64,000 nucleotides of DNA from Stenomitos rutilans HA7619-LM2 (GCA_019358945.1 JAHHIE010000008.1:1-64000), one strand, 5' to 3'; positions 44,230-53,880 are shown, counted from the stretch's first letter. Translations and numbers: made by a program. Notes: generated by a model from the sequence alone, not told the origin.

Positions 44230-46725
44230 TCAAATCTTTCCCTCCTTCCCTTGCTCCCCAAGCTTCCTCTGCCTCTCCAACTTCCTCAGCCCCCCAAGTC
44301 CCCTCTGCTCCTCCAGCCCCCCTTGCCTCCCTGCCACTCCCCACCATCGCGGCGACCACCAGTTCCATTCGCCCAAAAGGTTCATCGTCGCTGGCACGAG
44401 CACGGCTCGAATGAGTGTGACATCCAGTAAAACCGCGATCGCGCATCCCAGTCCCAGCGCTTTGACGAAGATAATGCGGCTGAAGACAAACGCACTGGTA
44501 ACGATAATCATGAGGAGTGCGGCACTGGTGATAATGCTGCCCGTATTCTCCAGACCGCTGATGACGCTTTCGGTGTTGCTTTTGCCTTCGTCGTAGGTTT
44601 CTTTGATGCGAGTGAGCATGAAGACTTCATAATCCATGCTCAGCCCGAATAGAACGCAGAATAAGACGATCGGCAGCAGCAGATCGATATAGCCTACAGG
44701 CGCAAAATGGAGCCAGTGCTGCAAATGACCGTCTTGAAAAATGAAGACTAACGCCCCAAACGATGCGCCGATCGACAGCACATTCATGGCGATCGCTTTG
44801 AGCGGCAAAACCACTGAATCGAGCAAAAGATACAGAATCACAAACGTCACTCCCATCATGATGCCAAGCACGGTAGGAAACCTCTCATACATGGCTTGCA
44901 TGGTGTCTAGTTCGCGCGCCGTTTGACCTGCCACCCATACTTGCAGCCCGTCTAGCTTCCAGTCTTGGATATCCCTCACCAACGCTTGCGTGTCATGGCT
45001 ATTTCTGGCAGTACGACTGTTCACCACAACTAGGGTAAAAGTACGCCCAGTGACCCAGGTTTGTATTCCTTTCAAGGGCACGTCAGACTGTAACGATCGC
45101 AAACCACGTGTTGTTTTTTGTGCGTCTACCTCACTGTCTGTTGGCTGGCTCTTAAACACAAACAACGAATCCCGATCAGGTGCTTTTACAACAGCCGTTA
45201 GCTCAGATGGTGATCCGTTTTGGGAGGCAGCATAAAGCTGTTGGTAGGCGGTCAATGGCAAAGAAGGATTGGGGCTAAACAGGCTAGACACACGCTCTAC
45301 TCGCGGATCGGCAGTGAGTTGCTTGACCGTTTCATACAGAGTGGCAATATGTGGTGTTGAGAGAATAGTGTCTTTAGAGGATGGCGTGCGAATGAGTACC
45401 AGAATGGGACTGCTTTCGCCTGCACCAAAGGCTTGCGTTAAAAGCTCTGTTCCCGCCCGAGCAGCAACCTCTTTGGGCAAAATGTCTGCGCCTGTGATGC
45501 CAAAGTGAGCTTGCAGAAACGGCGCACTCAGTCCAGAGACAATGATCAACACAGCAAAGCTGGCTGGAATACTATGACGAATGACGTTACGAGCGATCGC
45601 AGCCCAGCAACCTTGCCGTTGCAGCGCAAACTTAACCACAAACGATCGTCGCTGTACCCGTTGTCCCAGTAGTCCCAATAAGGCAGGTAGCAGCGTTAGC
45701 GCCACGACAACGGACAGCAAAACGACCAACGAACCCGCCATCCCTAACGATTGCAGCAGGGTAATGGGAAACAGCAGCAGCCCCATTAGGCCGATGCAAA
45801 CAGTCATACCTGAGAAAAAGACAGCACGCCCAGCCGTTTCAACGGTACGAGCGATCGCGGTCTCCACCGTCCCTGTCCCTAGCTCTTCACGAAATCGACT
45901 GACGATCAGCAAGGCGTAGTCAATGCCCAGCCCCAACCCCAACATGCTAGCGAGGTTGAGCGCAAACACAGATACACTTAACTGCAACGCAATCAGGTAC
46001 AACAGCCCAAACGTTACTGAGACGGCAACGACTGCCATTACTACGGGCAAAATTGCAGCGACGATCGAGCCAAAGACAACCAACAGCGCCATCAACGTCA
46101 GCGGCAGCACCAAAAATTCAATCCGACCAAGATCCGTTTGACTAATCTGCTGCACATCACGGTTCACAACGGGAATACCTGTCAAAAAGCTTTTCCAACC
46201 AGGCATCGGTTGTTTGGCAAGGAGTTGCTCAATGCGATCAATCATCGGCAGAATGTCGCTCACCTCAGTCACCGTGAGGTGAATCATGCTGTACTGCACC
46301 TGCCCATCAGCGCTGCGAGCGGTCGGCTGGTCTGTGGCGCTGATCACAGCACTGACGCCTGGTAACTGCCGGATTAGCTGAAGCCGTGCCTCGATTTGCG
46401 CTTGATCCGTTTGCGACTTTTTCGGCAACTGATTCTGCTCAGCGACGTCATCTGGAAGGCGTTGAAAGACGAGCGTCAGCGCATCGGCTGTCACATGGAA
46501 GTCTTGCTGTAGGCGTTGCTCTGACTGATAGGCGCTGCCAGCTTCATACACAGCCCCCGTTTCTTTGAGCACTCCTTCTAAATGCGGCGTTGCTGCAAGG
46601 CTGAGCGCCATCAGGATTGCCCACAACACGATCGTCAGCTTGCGATAGCGATACACCAGCCGTCCCAGCGTATAAAAACCGGGTTGCTTGGGTCGCATTT
46701 TGAGATACGCTGGCGCTGGTTCCAT
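44230..46725 (-). CDS. MMPL/RND-family membrane exporter
   Basis: About 831 residues from the ATG at 46723-46725 (a GTG 9 nt upstream is the alternative). Resistance-nodulation-division-type transporter of the MMPL class, with 12 expected membrane helices in two halves. The first periplasmic loop lies between helix 1 (VLWAILMALSLAA) and the helix set at about 205-370, with GLGIDYALLIVSRFREEL (about 266-283) as the proton-relay region; the second half repeats it as LFGLSMDYEVFMLTRIKE. Substrate unknown; such proteins export lipids or glycolipids. The last 35 or so residues (GRQGGLEEQRGLGGLRKLER and on) come from C/T-rich repeat DNA. Confidence 0.88.
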   Translation of the reverse strand: MEPAPAYLKMRPKQPGFYTLGRLVYRYRKLTIVLWAILMALSLAATPHLEGVLKETGAVYEAGSAYQSEQRLQQDFHVTADALTLVFQRLPDDVAEQNQLPKKSQTDQAQIEARLQLIRQLPGVSAVISATDQPTARSADGQVQYSMIHLTVTEVSDILPMIDRIEQLLAKQPMPGWKSFLTGIPVVNRDVQQISQTDLGRIEFLVLPLTLMALLVVFGSIVAAILPVVMAVVAVSVTFGLLYLIALQLSVSVFALNLASMLGLGLGIDYALLIVSRFREELGTGTVETAIARTVETAGRAVFFSGMTVCIGLMGLLLFPITLLQSLGMAGSLVVLLSVVVALTLLPALLGLLGQRVQRRSFVVKFALQRQGCWAAIARNVIRHSIPASFAVLIIVSGLSAPFLQAHFGITGADILPKEVAARAGTELLTQAFGAGESSPILVLIRTPSSKDTILSTPHIATLYETVKQLTADPRVERVSSLFSPNPSLPLTAYQQLYAASQNGSPSELTAVVKAPDRDSLFVFKSQPTDSEVDAQKTTRGLRSLQSDVPLKGIQTWVTGRTFTLVVVNSRTARNSHDTQALVRDIQDWKLDGLQVWVAGQTARELDTMQAMYERFPTVLGIMMGVTFVILYLLLDSVVLPLKAIAMNVLSIGASFGALVFIFQDGHLQHWLHFAPVGYIDLLLPIVLFCVLFGLSMDYEVFMLTRIKETYDEGKSNTESVISGLENTGSIITSAALLMIIVTSAFVFSRIIFVKALGLGCAIAVLLDVTLIRAVLVPATMNLLGEWNWWSPRWWGVAGRQGGLEEQRGLGGLRKLERQRKLGEQGKEGKI

Positions 46726-47343
46726 CAAGCTCACAGAAGGTTAATCCGCATTTTGTTTGCTCACGCTCAGTTGAACAGCCGCGTGATCGTGCCGTAAAGC
46801 GGGGTTAAACTCGCGTGTCGTCGGCTAGTCCGCCAGGTTCTAGCAAGACTACCACCCACCACGATCGCGAGAATGAACCGAAGCTGAATCTTCTCTGTGA
46901 GGACACCGCAACGTCCATTAAGCGTAAAGTGCCCGTTGGGGCGACAAGGCTAACAGATTTGCTACGATCGCACCGATCAGCCAGCAACGGCAACAGTTCT
47001 TCTTTCATGACTCATCGCAGGCTTGCCGGAAGAACGCATAAAGGAGCGACACCTTAGGATGGCTAAACGCTGCGTCGCGTTCTGCTTCCCTAAGCGGTGC
47101 ATCTAAAGTGCGATCGTGGAGAGGAATCCATACCAATCCCGGTCTACAATTTATGGCGCGGCAATTTACAATTGTAAATATAGCTACGAGCGTGTAAAAG
47201 GATTCCTTAATCTTCCCAGTGGTTGAACACTTCAACTGGCTGGACTTTAGCCCGCCCTGGCTATCAAGACAACACCGATTCCCTCTATATACCGCTTACA
47301 GGTGGTCACCAACGGTTTGTCGCATTTAATCTAGAGAGCAACT
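46726..47343. other. 618-bp region before the EF-G gene, no gene seen
   Basis: Divergent promoter space of the MMPL gene (minus) and the EF-G gene (plus). Short frames here have no recognisable product. Confidence 0.4.
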
Positions 47344-49431
47344 ATGAAAGACCTCACTCGTTATCGAAACATCGGCATCTTCGCTCACGTGGATGCTGGT
47401 AAAACAACCACTACCGAACGCATCCTGAAATTGACAGGAAAGATCCACAAAATTGGTGAGGTGCATGAAGGCGCGGCAACGACGGACTTCATGGAGCAGG
47501 AGCAAGAGCGTGGCATCACGATTCAGTCTGCTGCGACAAGCTGCTTCTGGAATGACCACCAGTTAAACATCATTGACACCCCTGGGCACGTTGACTTCAC
47601 CATCGAAGTGTATCGTTCGCTCAAGGTACTCGACGGCGGGATCGGTGTGTTCTGCGGTTCGGGCGGTGTGGAACCCCAATCCGAAACCAACTGGCGCTAT
47701 GCCAACGACTCTGAAGTGGCGCGTATTATCTACGTCAACAAGCTCGATCGCACGGGCGCAGATTTCTTTCGTGTGGTCAAGCAGGTAGACACGATCTTGG
47801 GCGCAAAGCCGCTGGTGATGGTGCTACCGATCGGCGTGGAAGAACAGTTTACGGGCGTGGTGGATCTGCTGACCCGCAAAGCCTGGATCTGGGATGACTC
47901 CGGCGATCCCATGAGTTACAAGATCAAGGACGTTCCGACGGATATGGTTGATCAGGTCGAAATGTATCGTGAGCAGTTGATTGAACTGGCGATCGAGCAA
48001 GACGACGATGTGATGGAAAAGTACCTGGAAGGAGAAGAGCCTGACATCGAGACCCTGAAGCGCTGTATCCGCAAAGGCACTCGCGACCTCGCCTTTTTCC
48101 CGACCTACTGCGGCTCGTCCTTTAAAAATAAGGGCGTGCAGCTGGTGCTGGATGCGGTGGTGGACTATCTGCCTAACCCAATGGAAGTCAAGCCTCAGCC
48201 CGAAGTTGATCTGGAAGGCAACGAAACGGGTAGTTTTGCTGTGGTCGATCCTGAAAAACCGCTGCGTGCCCTGGCGTTCAAAATCATGGACGATCGTTTT
48301 GGTGCGCTGACCTTTACCCGTCTCTACTCCGGCAAACTGTCTAAGGGCGATACGATTCTCAACACCTTCACGGGCAAAACCGAGCGGGTGAGCCGTCTGG
48401 TGGAAATGCACGCCAATTCGCGTGAAGAAATCGACTCTGCACAAGCAGGCGACATCATCGCGATCGTGGGCATGAAAAACGTCCAAACTGGACACACCCT
48501 CTGCGATCCCAAGAATCCGGCAACGCTGGAACCAATGGTCTTCCCAGAGCCTGTGATTTCGATCGCGGTCAAGCCTAAGGCGAAAGGCGGTGAAGAAAAA
48601 ATGGTCGCTGCCCTCAGCAAAATGGTGCAGGAAGACCCCTCCTTCCACATGGTGACGGATGAAGAAAGCGGCGAAACCATTCTCAAAGGGATGGGCGAAC
48701 TGCACTTAGACATCAAAGTGGATATTCTCAAGCGCACGCACGGAGTCGAGGTTGAGGTAGGTAAACCTCAGGTTGCCTACCGCGAATCGATTACCAAGCG
48801 CATCGAAGACGGCTACATTCACAAGAAGCAGTCGGGTGGTTCGGGTCAATACGCCAAGATCAACTATGTGCTTGAGCCAGGCGAATCGGGCACTGGCTTC
48901 CAGTTTGAGTCCAAGGTTACAGGTGGCAGCGTTCCCAGAGAATACTGGCCCGCCGTCGAAAAAGGGTTTGGCAGCATGACCGACAAAGGTGTCCTGGCTG
49001 GCTTCCCTTGCCTGGACTTGAAATTCACGCTGATGGAAGGTGGCTTCCACCCCGTTGACTCATCGGCAATGGCGTTTGAAATTGCGGCGAAAGCGGCCTA
49101 TCGTCAGTCGGTTCCCAAAGCGTCGCCCCAGCTATTGGAGCCAATCATGAATGTCGATGTGTTCACGCCAGAGAACTACATGGGCGATGTCATTGGTGAC
49201 CTCAACCGTCGTCGGGGCATGATGAAGTCTCAAGAAACAGGCCCTACTGGCGCTCGCATTAAGGCGGATGTGCCGCTAAGCGAAATGTTTGGCTACATCG
49301 GTGACTTGCGTACCATGACCTCTGGTCGCGGTCAGTTCTCGATGTCGTTCTCTCACTACGCCCCTTGCCCAAATAACATTGCGGAAGAGGTGATCAAGGA
49401 AGCCAAAGAACGCCAGGCGGCGGCATCGTAG
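47344..49431 (+). CDS. fusA: elongation factor G paralogue
   Basis: Translocase GTPase of protein synthesis, 695 residues. All G motifs are intact: AHVDAGKTT (14-22), RGITI, DTPGH (about 79-83) and NKLD (about 133-136), with domain IV signatures GGFHPVDSS and [14 protein letters not shown]. The N-terminus [20 protein letters not shown] and the [18 protein letters not shown] form differ from the usual str-operon EF-G and fit the second EF-G copy found in several cyanobacteria. There are no rpsL, rpsG or tuf genes beside it. Its division of labour with the main EF-G (for example recycling or stress) cannot be read from sequence. Confidence 0.88.
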   Translation: MKDLTRYRNIGIFAHVDAGKTTTTERILKLTGKIHKIGEVHEGAATTDFMEQEQERGITIQSAATSCFWNDHQLNIIDTPGHVDFTIEVYRSLKVLDGGIGVFCGSGGVEPQSETNWRYANDSEVARIIYVNKLDRTGADFFRVVKQVDTILGAKPLVMVLPIGVEEQFTGVVDLLTRKAWIWDDSGDPMSYKIKDVPTDMVDQVEMYREQLIELAIEQDDDVMEKYLEGEEPDIETLKRCIRKGTRDLAFFPTYCGSSFKNKGVQLVLDAVVDYLPNPMEVKPQPEVDLEGNETGSFAVVDPEKPLRALAFKIMDDRFGALTFTRLYSGKLSKGDTILNTFTGKTERVSRLVEMHANSREEIDSAQAGDIIAIVGMKNVQTGHTLCDPKNPATLEPMVFPEPVISIAVKPKAKGGEEKMVAALSKMVQEDPSFHMVTDEESGETILKGMGELHLDIKVDILKRTHGVEVEVGKPQVAYRESITKRIEDGYIHKKQSGGSGQYAKINYVLEPGESGTGFQFESKVTGGSVPREYWPAVEKGFGSMTDKGVLAGFPCLDLKFTLMEGGFHPVDSSAMAFEIAAKAAYRQSVPKASPQLLEPIMNVDVFTPENYMGDVIGDLNRRRGMMKSQETGPTGARIKADVPLSEMFGYIGDLRTMTSGRGQFSMSFSHYAPCPNNIAEEVIKEAKERQAAAS

Positions 49432-49478
49432 TTGTTGGTTGTTAGCCATTAGAGAGGATAAGGCTCTCACAATGGATC

Positions 49479-49550
49479 GCAAAACCTCGGAGGTTCAAAC
49501 GGCTACAGTTGGTTAATGACTGCCTCCTGCTTGAAACCTCCGAGATTTGC
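49479..49550. repeat. 20-bp inverted repeat downstream of the EF-G gene
   Basis: GCAAAACCTCGGAGGTTCAA at 49479-49498 and TTGAAACCTCCGAGATTTGC at 49531-49550 are near-perfect reverse complements, 32 bp apart. It could be a small mobile element or a transcription stop; no T-run follows. Confidence 0.6.
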
Positions 49551-49665
49551 GCAAGTCCTAAATGAGAAACTCACATAACTCACGAAATTCCCTTAAGCTT
49601 CCTGGTCGGCATACTACCAATCAGGAAGTTTGTTTTTCTCTAAACTGATCGCTACTGTCTTTGCT

Positions 49666-50031
49666 ATGGAGTTGTATTCGCTGCCTGCAGAAATCATTCT
49701 AAATCATCCTCGATCGACCATTGGTTATCTCTCACTACCCTGGAACCCACAACCAGGAGCCTATTTAGAAGTTGATGGTCAAACGTATAGGGTTCTAGAG
49801 CGTAGACATCAGTATCAATTGCGATCGGGTCACTATCAGCTACACAAAATTGCGCTCTATGTACAGAAGTGTGATGCCCTCACAGAAGGTAGCTTACTAG
49901 AGGGGTGCTGGGTAATTGGCGATCTCACCTGTCGGTATAATGCCCGCTCTGAATTGCTACGGTGTGCTGTAAATCCAAGTGGGCCATGCGATCGCTGTCC
50001 GCATTATCGATCGATGGGGAGTGGGGAGTAG
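49666..50031 (+). CDS. DUF6464-like small cyanobacterial protein
   Basis: 121 residues from the ATG at 49666; a longer frame begins with a TTG at 49630. Recognisable blocks are ILNHPRSTIGYLSLPWNPQP, YRVLERRHQYQLRSGHYQLH and CRYNARSELLRCAVNPSGPC followed by DRCPHY. The C-terminal cysteines (CAVNPSGPCDRC) suggest a metal or disulfide site. I recall a DUF6464 family with these blocks from cyanobacteria, function unknown. Stand-alone between two repeats. Confidence 0.7.
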   Translation: MELYSLPAEIILNHPRSTIGYLSLPWNPQPGAYLEVDGQTYRVLERRHQYQLRSGHYQLHKIALYVQKCDALTEGSLLEGCWVIGDLTCRYNARSELLRCAVNPSGPCDRCPHYRSMGSGE

Positions 50032-50118
50032 GGAGCGGGGAGCAGCTAAAGAGGCAGAAGGTAGGAGGCAGAAGACAGTCTGTAAAGCTGACCGCTTGCC
50101 AAAGTCGGAACCTTCTCT

Positions 50119-50898
50119 TCACAGCACGATCGCCGTCAACTCCACCGTTTCTCCTGGAGCGGGAACGCGCAGTTGGGTGGGTACGCCGGAGGCAAGCAGG
50201 CGATCGCGAAATTCTTCAACGCTGCCGACCGTCTGAATGATTTTCGGCAGAATGCCTTCAGCCCGCACATCTCCTAGAGCGGTCGGTAAGAAGAAGCGGG
50301 GCTTTAGGGTTTCTACTAGATGCATTGCTTGAAGCGGCCCCATGATGACCTGCCCCAAAAGAGGCATAACCTGACCAATCACGGGCGCGATCGCCACATC
50401 CACTGACCCAAAACGCTCCACAGGAACTTTCGTTGGGAACAGGTGCGGCTCGTAGTAAAGGGTTTCGTTTGCGGTAATGTCACGCAGCAAATAGCCGTTT
50501 TCAATCTGCCCCGGTTGCAGTTCTGCACCTGGGATCGCCGTAATTTTGAGGGTATCGCCCAACGTGAAGTCCTCCCAACGAGCGATCGCGGTGATTTGCT
50601 GATAGCCAAGTTGTTGCACAACCTTCGCTGCGGTGGGGGACGCAACAACAGGAATGCTGCGGTCGAGCCGTTCTAACGTTGGCTTGTGGCAGTGGTCATC
50701 AACCCCTTGCGAGAGCAAGATCAAATCAATGAGTGGTAAGGTTTCGGGAGTGTAAGCGATCGGCGTGTTGTGATACGCCGTGTATAGCCAGGGCTGACCA
50801 TAAAAGACCAGCGGATCAACTAGCCAGGGATCAACCAAAATGGTGTACCCGCTCAGGTGAAAAAGCCAACTATTCAGGTCGATCCGCGTCAATCTCAT
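50119..50898 (-). CDS. MBL-fold metal-dependent hydrolase, UlaG-like, degenerate motif
   Basis: 259 residues with the UlaG-type beta-lactamase fold: an N-terminal strand with TILVDPWLVDP (about 19-29), LILLSQGVDDHCHKPTL (59-75) where S-H-x-H-x-D-H is expected, and TLKPRFFLPTALGD (about 197-210). In the first motif the leading His is Gln64 and the second is Val66, while Asp68, His69 and His71 remain. Loss of metal ligands would impair a hydrolase, so it may bind a metal or lipid without cutting, or use a different set of ligands. ATG at 50896-50898. Confidence 0.75.
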   Translation of the reverse strand: MRLTRIDLNSWLFHLSGYTILVDPWLVDPLVFYGQPWLYTAYHNTPIAYTPETLPLIDLILLSQGVDDHCHKPTLERLDRSIPVVASPTAAKVVQQLGYQQITAIARWEDFTLGDTLKITAIPGAELQPGQIENGYLLRDITANETLYYEPHLFPTKVPVERFGSVDVAIAPVIGQVMPLLGQVIMGPLQAMHLVETLKPRFFLPTALGDVRAEGILPKIIQTVGSVEEFRDRLLASGVPTQLRVPAPGETVELTAIVL

Positions 50899-50993
50899 GA
50901 TTTGTAATATTCTTTAAGAATCTTTATTTTACAAGGGTACAGGGTGGGGTGGGAGGAGAGTTTTGAGTTGAAAGAATGAAAGGCGTTGGAAAA

Positions 50994-51027
50994 AGCTGAT
51001 AGCTGACCGCTGACCGCTGAAAGCTGA
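50994..51027. repeat. AGCTGATAGCTGACCGCTGA-type repeat before thiD
   Basis: Three related units (AGCTGATAGCTGA, CCGCTGACCGCTGA, AAGCTGATT), the same family as in 5940-5985. Confidence 0.7.
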
Positions 51028-51073
51028 TTTAATTGAACTCTACCTAACCTATCTGCAAGGAACGATCGACCGC

Positions 51074-51910
51074 ATGAGCGATTCAAGCATTCCAGTAGCC
51101 CTGACGATCGCGGGATCTGATAGTGGTGGTGGCGCAGGCATCCAGGCAGATCTGCGAACGTTTGCGTTTCATCGGGTGCATGGGACATGTGCGATCACCT
51201 GCATTACGGCACAGAATACGCTGGGAGTCGATCGCGTCGATGCTTTGTCTCCTGAAGCCGTGGTTGCTCAGATGGAGGCCGTGGTTAAAGACATTGGGGT
51301 GCAAGCCGCGAAAACAGGCATGTTGCTGAACCAGGAAATTATTCAGGCTGTAACAGCGCAAATTGAAGCACTACAGCTTCAAACGCTGGTGGTCGATCCG
51401 GTCATGGTGTCCCGGACAGGGGTACAGTTGATTGACGATGCAGCGATCGCAACCCTCAAAACAGCCTTAATCCCTCTTGCAACGGTACTAACGCCCAACC
51501 GCTACGAGGCACAGATGCTCAGCAATCTAGAGATTCAAACACTTGAAACAATGCAGATCGCAGCACAGCGCATTCATGAATTAGGCGCAAAAGCGGTGTT
51601 AGTGAAAGGTGGCGGGATGCAAGGCGATCTTCGCGGTGTTGATGTCTGGTTTGATGGACAGCAGCTTGAAACACTGATGACTGCTACGGTCCACACCACA
51701 AACACTCATGGCACAGGCTGCACGCTGGCAGCCGCGATCGCCGCTAATCTCGCGCTCGGCCATGATTCTCTGGCCGCAACTCGTCGCGCCAAAGCTTACG
51801 TCACTCAAGCCTTGAGTCATTCGCTGGCGATCGGGCAGGGACAAGGCCCCGTGGGGCACTTTTTCCCCTTACTGGTTAATAGTCCGTGGTCAGTAGACCG
51901 TGAAAACTAA
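51074..51910 (+). CDS. thiD: hydroxymethylpyrimidine/phosphomethylpyrimidine kinase
   Basis: Phosphorylates the pyrimidine half of thiamine twice, giving HMP-pyrophosphate for ThiE. 278 residues, ribokinase fold. The HMP-binding [13 protein letters not shown] lies at 14-26, [11 protein letters not shown] at about 111-121, VLTPN (about 139-143) and the anion-hole [13 protein letters not shown] with the catalytic region near residues 213-225. ATG with AAGGAACGATC upstream. No TPP riboswitch motif was seen in the 170 bp before it. Confidence 0.95.
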   Translation: MSDSSIPVALTIAGSDSGGGAGIQADLRTFAFHRVHGTCAITCITAQNTLGVDRVDALSPEAVVAQMEAVVKDIGVQAAKTGMLLNQEIIQAVTAQIEALQLQTLVVDPVMVSRTGVQLIDDAAIATLKTALIPLATVLTPNRYEAQMLSNLEIQTLETMQIAAQRIHELGAKAVLVKGGGMQGDLRGVDVWFDGQQLETLMTATVHTTNTHGTGCTLAAAIAANLALGHDSLAATRRAKAYVTQALSHSLAIGQGQGPVGHFFPLLVNSPWSVDREN

Positions 51911-51928
51911 CAACTAAAAACTTCACGA

Positions 51929-52345
51929 CTACTCCTGCCAGGTTGATTGCCAATCTGGGCATTTGTCGCTTTCCCAGCCGTAGGGATGCATCCCGCAGAC
52001 CAGCATCACGCCGCCGTAAGTTTGACCGTGGTAGTGACGGCAGCCGACACAGGCAGGACGATCGTTTAAAAAGGGTTCGACGGTATGAATCATGGGCTGA
52101 GCTGTTTCTTCAACCGCGATCTCAATGCCCAGATAGGCTTCAAGGATGGGGTCAATCAGTTCGCCAAGACGCTGTTCTAGCTCAACTGCAAAAACGGTTT
52201 GCATCTGTTCTGCAATTTCTTCTGACGCTTCAAAAAATGACTCAACCATTTCGCCAACGTCTTTGGCAATATCAGCAAAGAACTGCTCTACTTCATCAGC
52301 CATGATGTCTAGTAGCTCGGAAAAATCCTTCGACCAGCTTTCCAT
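51929..52345 (-). CDS. small acidic protein with four-cysteine C-terminus, unknown function
   Basis: 138 residues. The N-terminal 75 residues are acidic, helical and rich in Glu/Asp (DEVEQFFADIAKDVGEMVES), likely a coiled coil or amphipathic bundle. The C-terminus carries four cysteines in two pairs: CVGC (residues 99-102) and C116 with C128 (LVCGMHPYGWESDKCPDW), spaced as in zinc or iron-sulfur sites. I recall cyanobacterial relatives but no function. Convergent with thiD, 18 bp apart. Confidence 0.7.
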   Translation of the reverse strand: MESWSKDFSELLDIMADEVEQFFADIAKDVGEMVESFFEASEEIAEQMQTVFAVELEQRLGELIDPILEAYLGIEIAVEETAQPMIHTVEPFLNDRPACVGCRHYHGQTYGGVMLVCGMHPYGWESDKCPDWQSTWQE

Positions 52346-52511
52346 AGGCTTTCAGTTAACCCTGCGCTTAGAGGTTTCAGAGTCACAGATGCAGCAGGCT
52401 ACCGATGGAAGCCTCCTTGAAGGCAGCACCAAAGCGCCGCAATCTCTGTGAGAGTTGCCTCAGTATAGCTCACATCATTTGCAAGGGTTTCGATCGCGAA
52501 GGTTTGTCTCA

Positions 52512-52883
52512 CTAAGGGTTGTCTCGCTTCAAGCGCTTCAGTTCTTCCTGCAAATTCATGACCTGTTGCCGCATCTGATCAACATCCGTCGGTACTTGCT
52601 GAACAGGCTCCTCGTCATCGGTGATGATTTCAATGCGACGAGGCTCAGTTGGTTGGGTTGAGTTTGGAGACTGCACAGATGGTTGTTGCGCTTTGTTCAC
52701 CATGTCATCCACAAAGCGACGCGCTTCTTCGCTAGTCATCTCGCCGCGCTCAACCATTTCGTCTGCAAGCTGTTGCACCTGCGATCGCAACTCGCCTAGC
52801 TTTTCCGTTGCCTTTTCCCCTGCGTAAGACGCAACCCCAATACCGAGGTAAACCGCTTTCTGAACTATATCTCCCAAACCCAT
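52512..52883 (-). CDS. phasin-like helical protein
   Basis: 123 residues from the ATG at 52881-52883; a longer frame to 52967 was rejected as it adds no family-like sequence. MGLGDIVQKAVYLGIGVASY then AGEKATEKLGELRSQVQQLA and EMTSEEARRFVDDMVNKA form long amphipathic helices like those of phasin or polyhydroxyalkanoate-granule proteins, common in cyanobacteria. The C-terminus has an acidic linker and a final coiled coil (QMRQQVMNLQEELKRLKR). Binding to a granule or membrane surface is inferred. Confidence 0.7.
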   Translation of the reverse strand: MGLGDIVQKAVYLGIGVASYAGEKATEKLGELRSQVQQLADEMVERGEMTSEEARRFVDDMVNKAQQPSVQSPNSTQPTEPRRIEIITDDEEPVQQVPTDVDQMRQQVMNLQEELKRLKRDNP

Positions 52884-53076
52884 AGCGCTACACGCTCCTG
52901 AATATCTCAACTTTTCACGGTGGGAATCGCGAGTCAGTGCTGTCTCTGTTCCCAACGCTTCCAGCATAAGAACAATGACAAGAACGTGTCATCAATCTTG
53001 CAGGTGGAAAACCGTACACCAGAATAAAAAATGGGTGAATGAGCGAAACGATGAAGGGATGAGCGCTCAAACAAAA

Positions 53077-53171
53077 GCGACCCGGAGTTCACGCCTATCA
53101 CAAGCATCCCGTATTGCTGCTACCTTCCGGTCCTGACAAGATTGAGGCGTTGCGATCGCATGAGTCCGGAT
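53077..53171 (-). ncRNA. ffs: signal recognition particle RNA (4.5S type)
   Basis: On the minus strand the region contains GTCAGGACCGGAAGGTAGCA, the hallmark symmetric and asymmetric loop sequence that SRP54/Ffh binds. The flanks pair: ACGCCT with AGGCGT, and TCCGG with CCGGA further out, giving one long hairpin of about 95 nt as in bacterial small SRP RNA. A T-rich end (CGCTTTTGTTT) follows at about 53066-53077. It works with Ffh and FtsY in co-translational targeting. Ends are approximate. Confidence 0.88.
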
Positions 53172-53179
53172 CACTTAAT

Positions 53180-53185
53180 AGGATA
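53180..53185 (-). promoter_or_regulatory. possible -10 element of the SRP RNA
   Basis: On the minus strand TATCCT lies 9 nt before the deduced RNA start, fitting a TANNNT -10 box. I could not assign a -35 box. Confidence 0.35.
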
Positions 53186-53210
53186 GCACCATCCGATGAC
53201 AGTGAGTAGA

Positions 53211-53307
53211 GGGCAGGAGTGGGGAGTAGGGAGTGGGGAAGCAGAGGGGGCAAGGGAAGTAAGGGGAGCAAGGGAAACAGGGGAGCAATTCAAAACTTAA
53301 AACTTTT
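53211..53307. repeat. GGAGTGGGGAGTAGGGAGTGGGG-type and AACTTAAAAC-type repeat block
   Basis: GGGGAGTAGGGAGTGGGG followed by purine-rich units (GGGGGCAAGGGAAGT; GGGGAGCAAGGGAAAC) and TCAAAACTTAAAAC. The same families occur at 5905-6015 and inside sbcC. Confidence 0.7.
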
Positions 53308-53391
53308 AGCCTGCATCCTACCCTTTGGGAAGCAAGGTACATCCTTTAGCCTTCTGCCTTTTCCTTCTACCTTCTGCCTTTTACCTCTCCC

Positions 53392-53658
53392 TCACTCCAC
53401 CGCCACGCACCATTCATAGAGCTTGTAATGCACGCAGCCGTTTTGGACGAGGGGATCTTGTGCCACGATCGCTTTGGCTTCGTCCATAGAGGCGGCTTGA
53501 AAGAGGAGCATACCGCCACCGTAGCAGCCCCAGTAACCAGATTTCGCCTGATGACCCTTTTCGATGAGATGACGGACGAATGCTTTGTGGGCAGGAACGT
53601 AGCGGTCGAAGATGGCTTTATCGACGACTCCTTCTTCAATTTTGGCGAACCAGGGCAT
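53392..53658 (-). CDS. YciI-like (dimeric alpha-beta barrel) protein
   Basis: 88 residues from the ATG at 53656-53658, chosen over a longer frame to 53721 because AAGGAA lies just upstream. MPWFAKIEEGVVDKAIFDRY, then HKAFVRHLIEKGHQAKSGYW and GGMLLFQAASMDEAKAIVAQ then DPLVQNG match the YciI family, a small ferredoxin-like fold with a conserved His-Asp pair (H28 and D75-type) proposed to act in catalysis. Function unknown. Members often accompany oxidative or aromatic metabolism. Confidence 0.85.
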   Translation of the reverse strand: MPWFAKIEEGVVDKAIFDRYVPAHKAFVRHLIEKGHQAKSGYWGCYGGGMLLFQAASMDEAKAIVAQDPLVQNGCVHYKLYEWCVAVE

Positions 53659-53880
53659 GGAGGATGTTCCTTTGAAGAGACGATGGGTTTGAATCCTAGT
53701 TTTGAACAGGCGGCTTTGCACTTACAAAGGTACGATCGGGCTGAAGTGCTGGACGCCAGACGGCGAGTAGTCAATGGTTGGAAGTGGTTGCATTGACTAC
53801 AAATCAATCAATTGTTCATCGTTTAGTACTCCGGCAAAGATCGCTCAATCAAACAGTCGTAGGGTATACAGGGTAGCCTT

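Noticed and set aside
46726-47343. small genes in the region before EF-G
   Set aside because: Short frames on both strands overlap each other, and none shows a recognisable product or ribosome site.
47824-48705. 293-residue reading frame opposite the EF-G gene
   Set aside because: Antisense shadow of a strongly conserved gene; the product has no recognisable features.
50903-51073. TPP riboswitch before thiD
   Set aside because: The conserved CTGAGA and ACCTG elements are not present in this stretch.
53367-53807. 146-residue minus-strand frame over the YciI-like gene
   Set aside because: Overlaps the YciI-like gene in another frame; only the latter matches a family.
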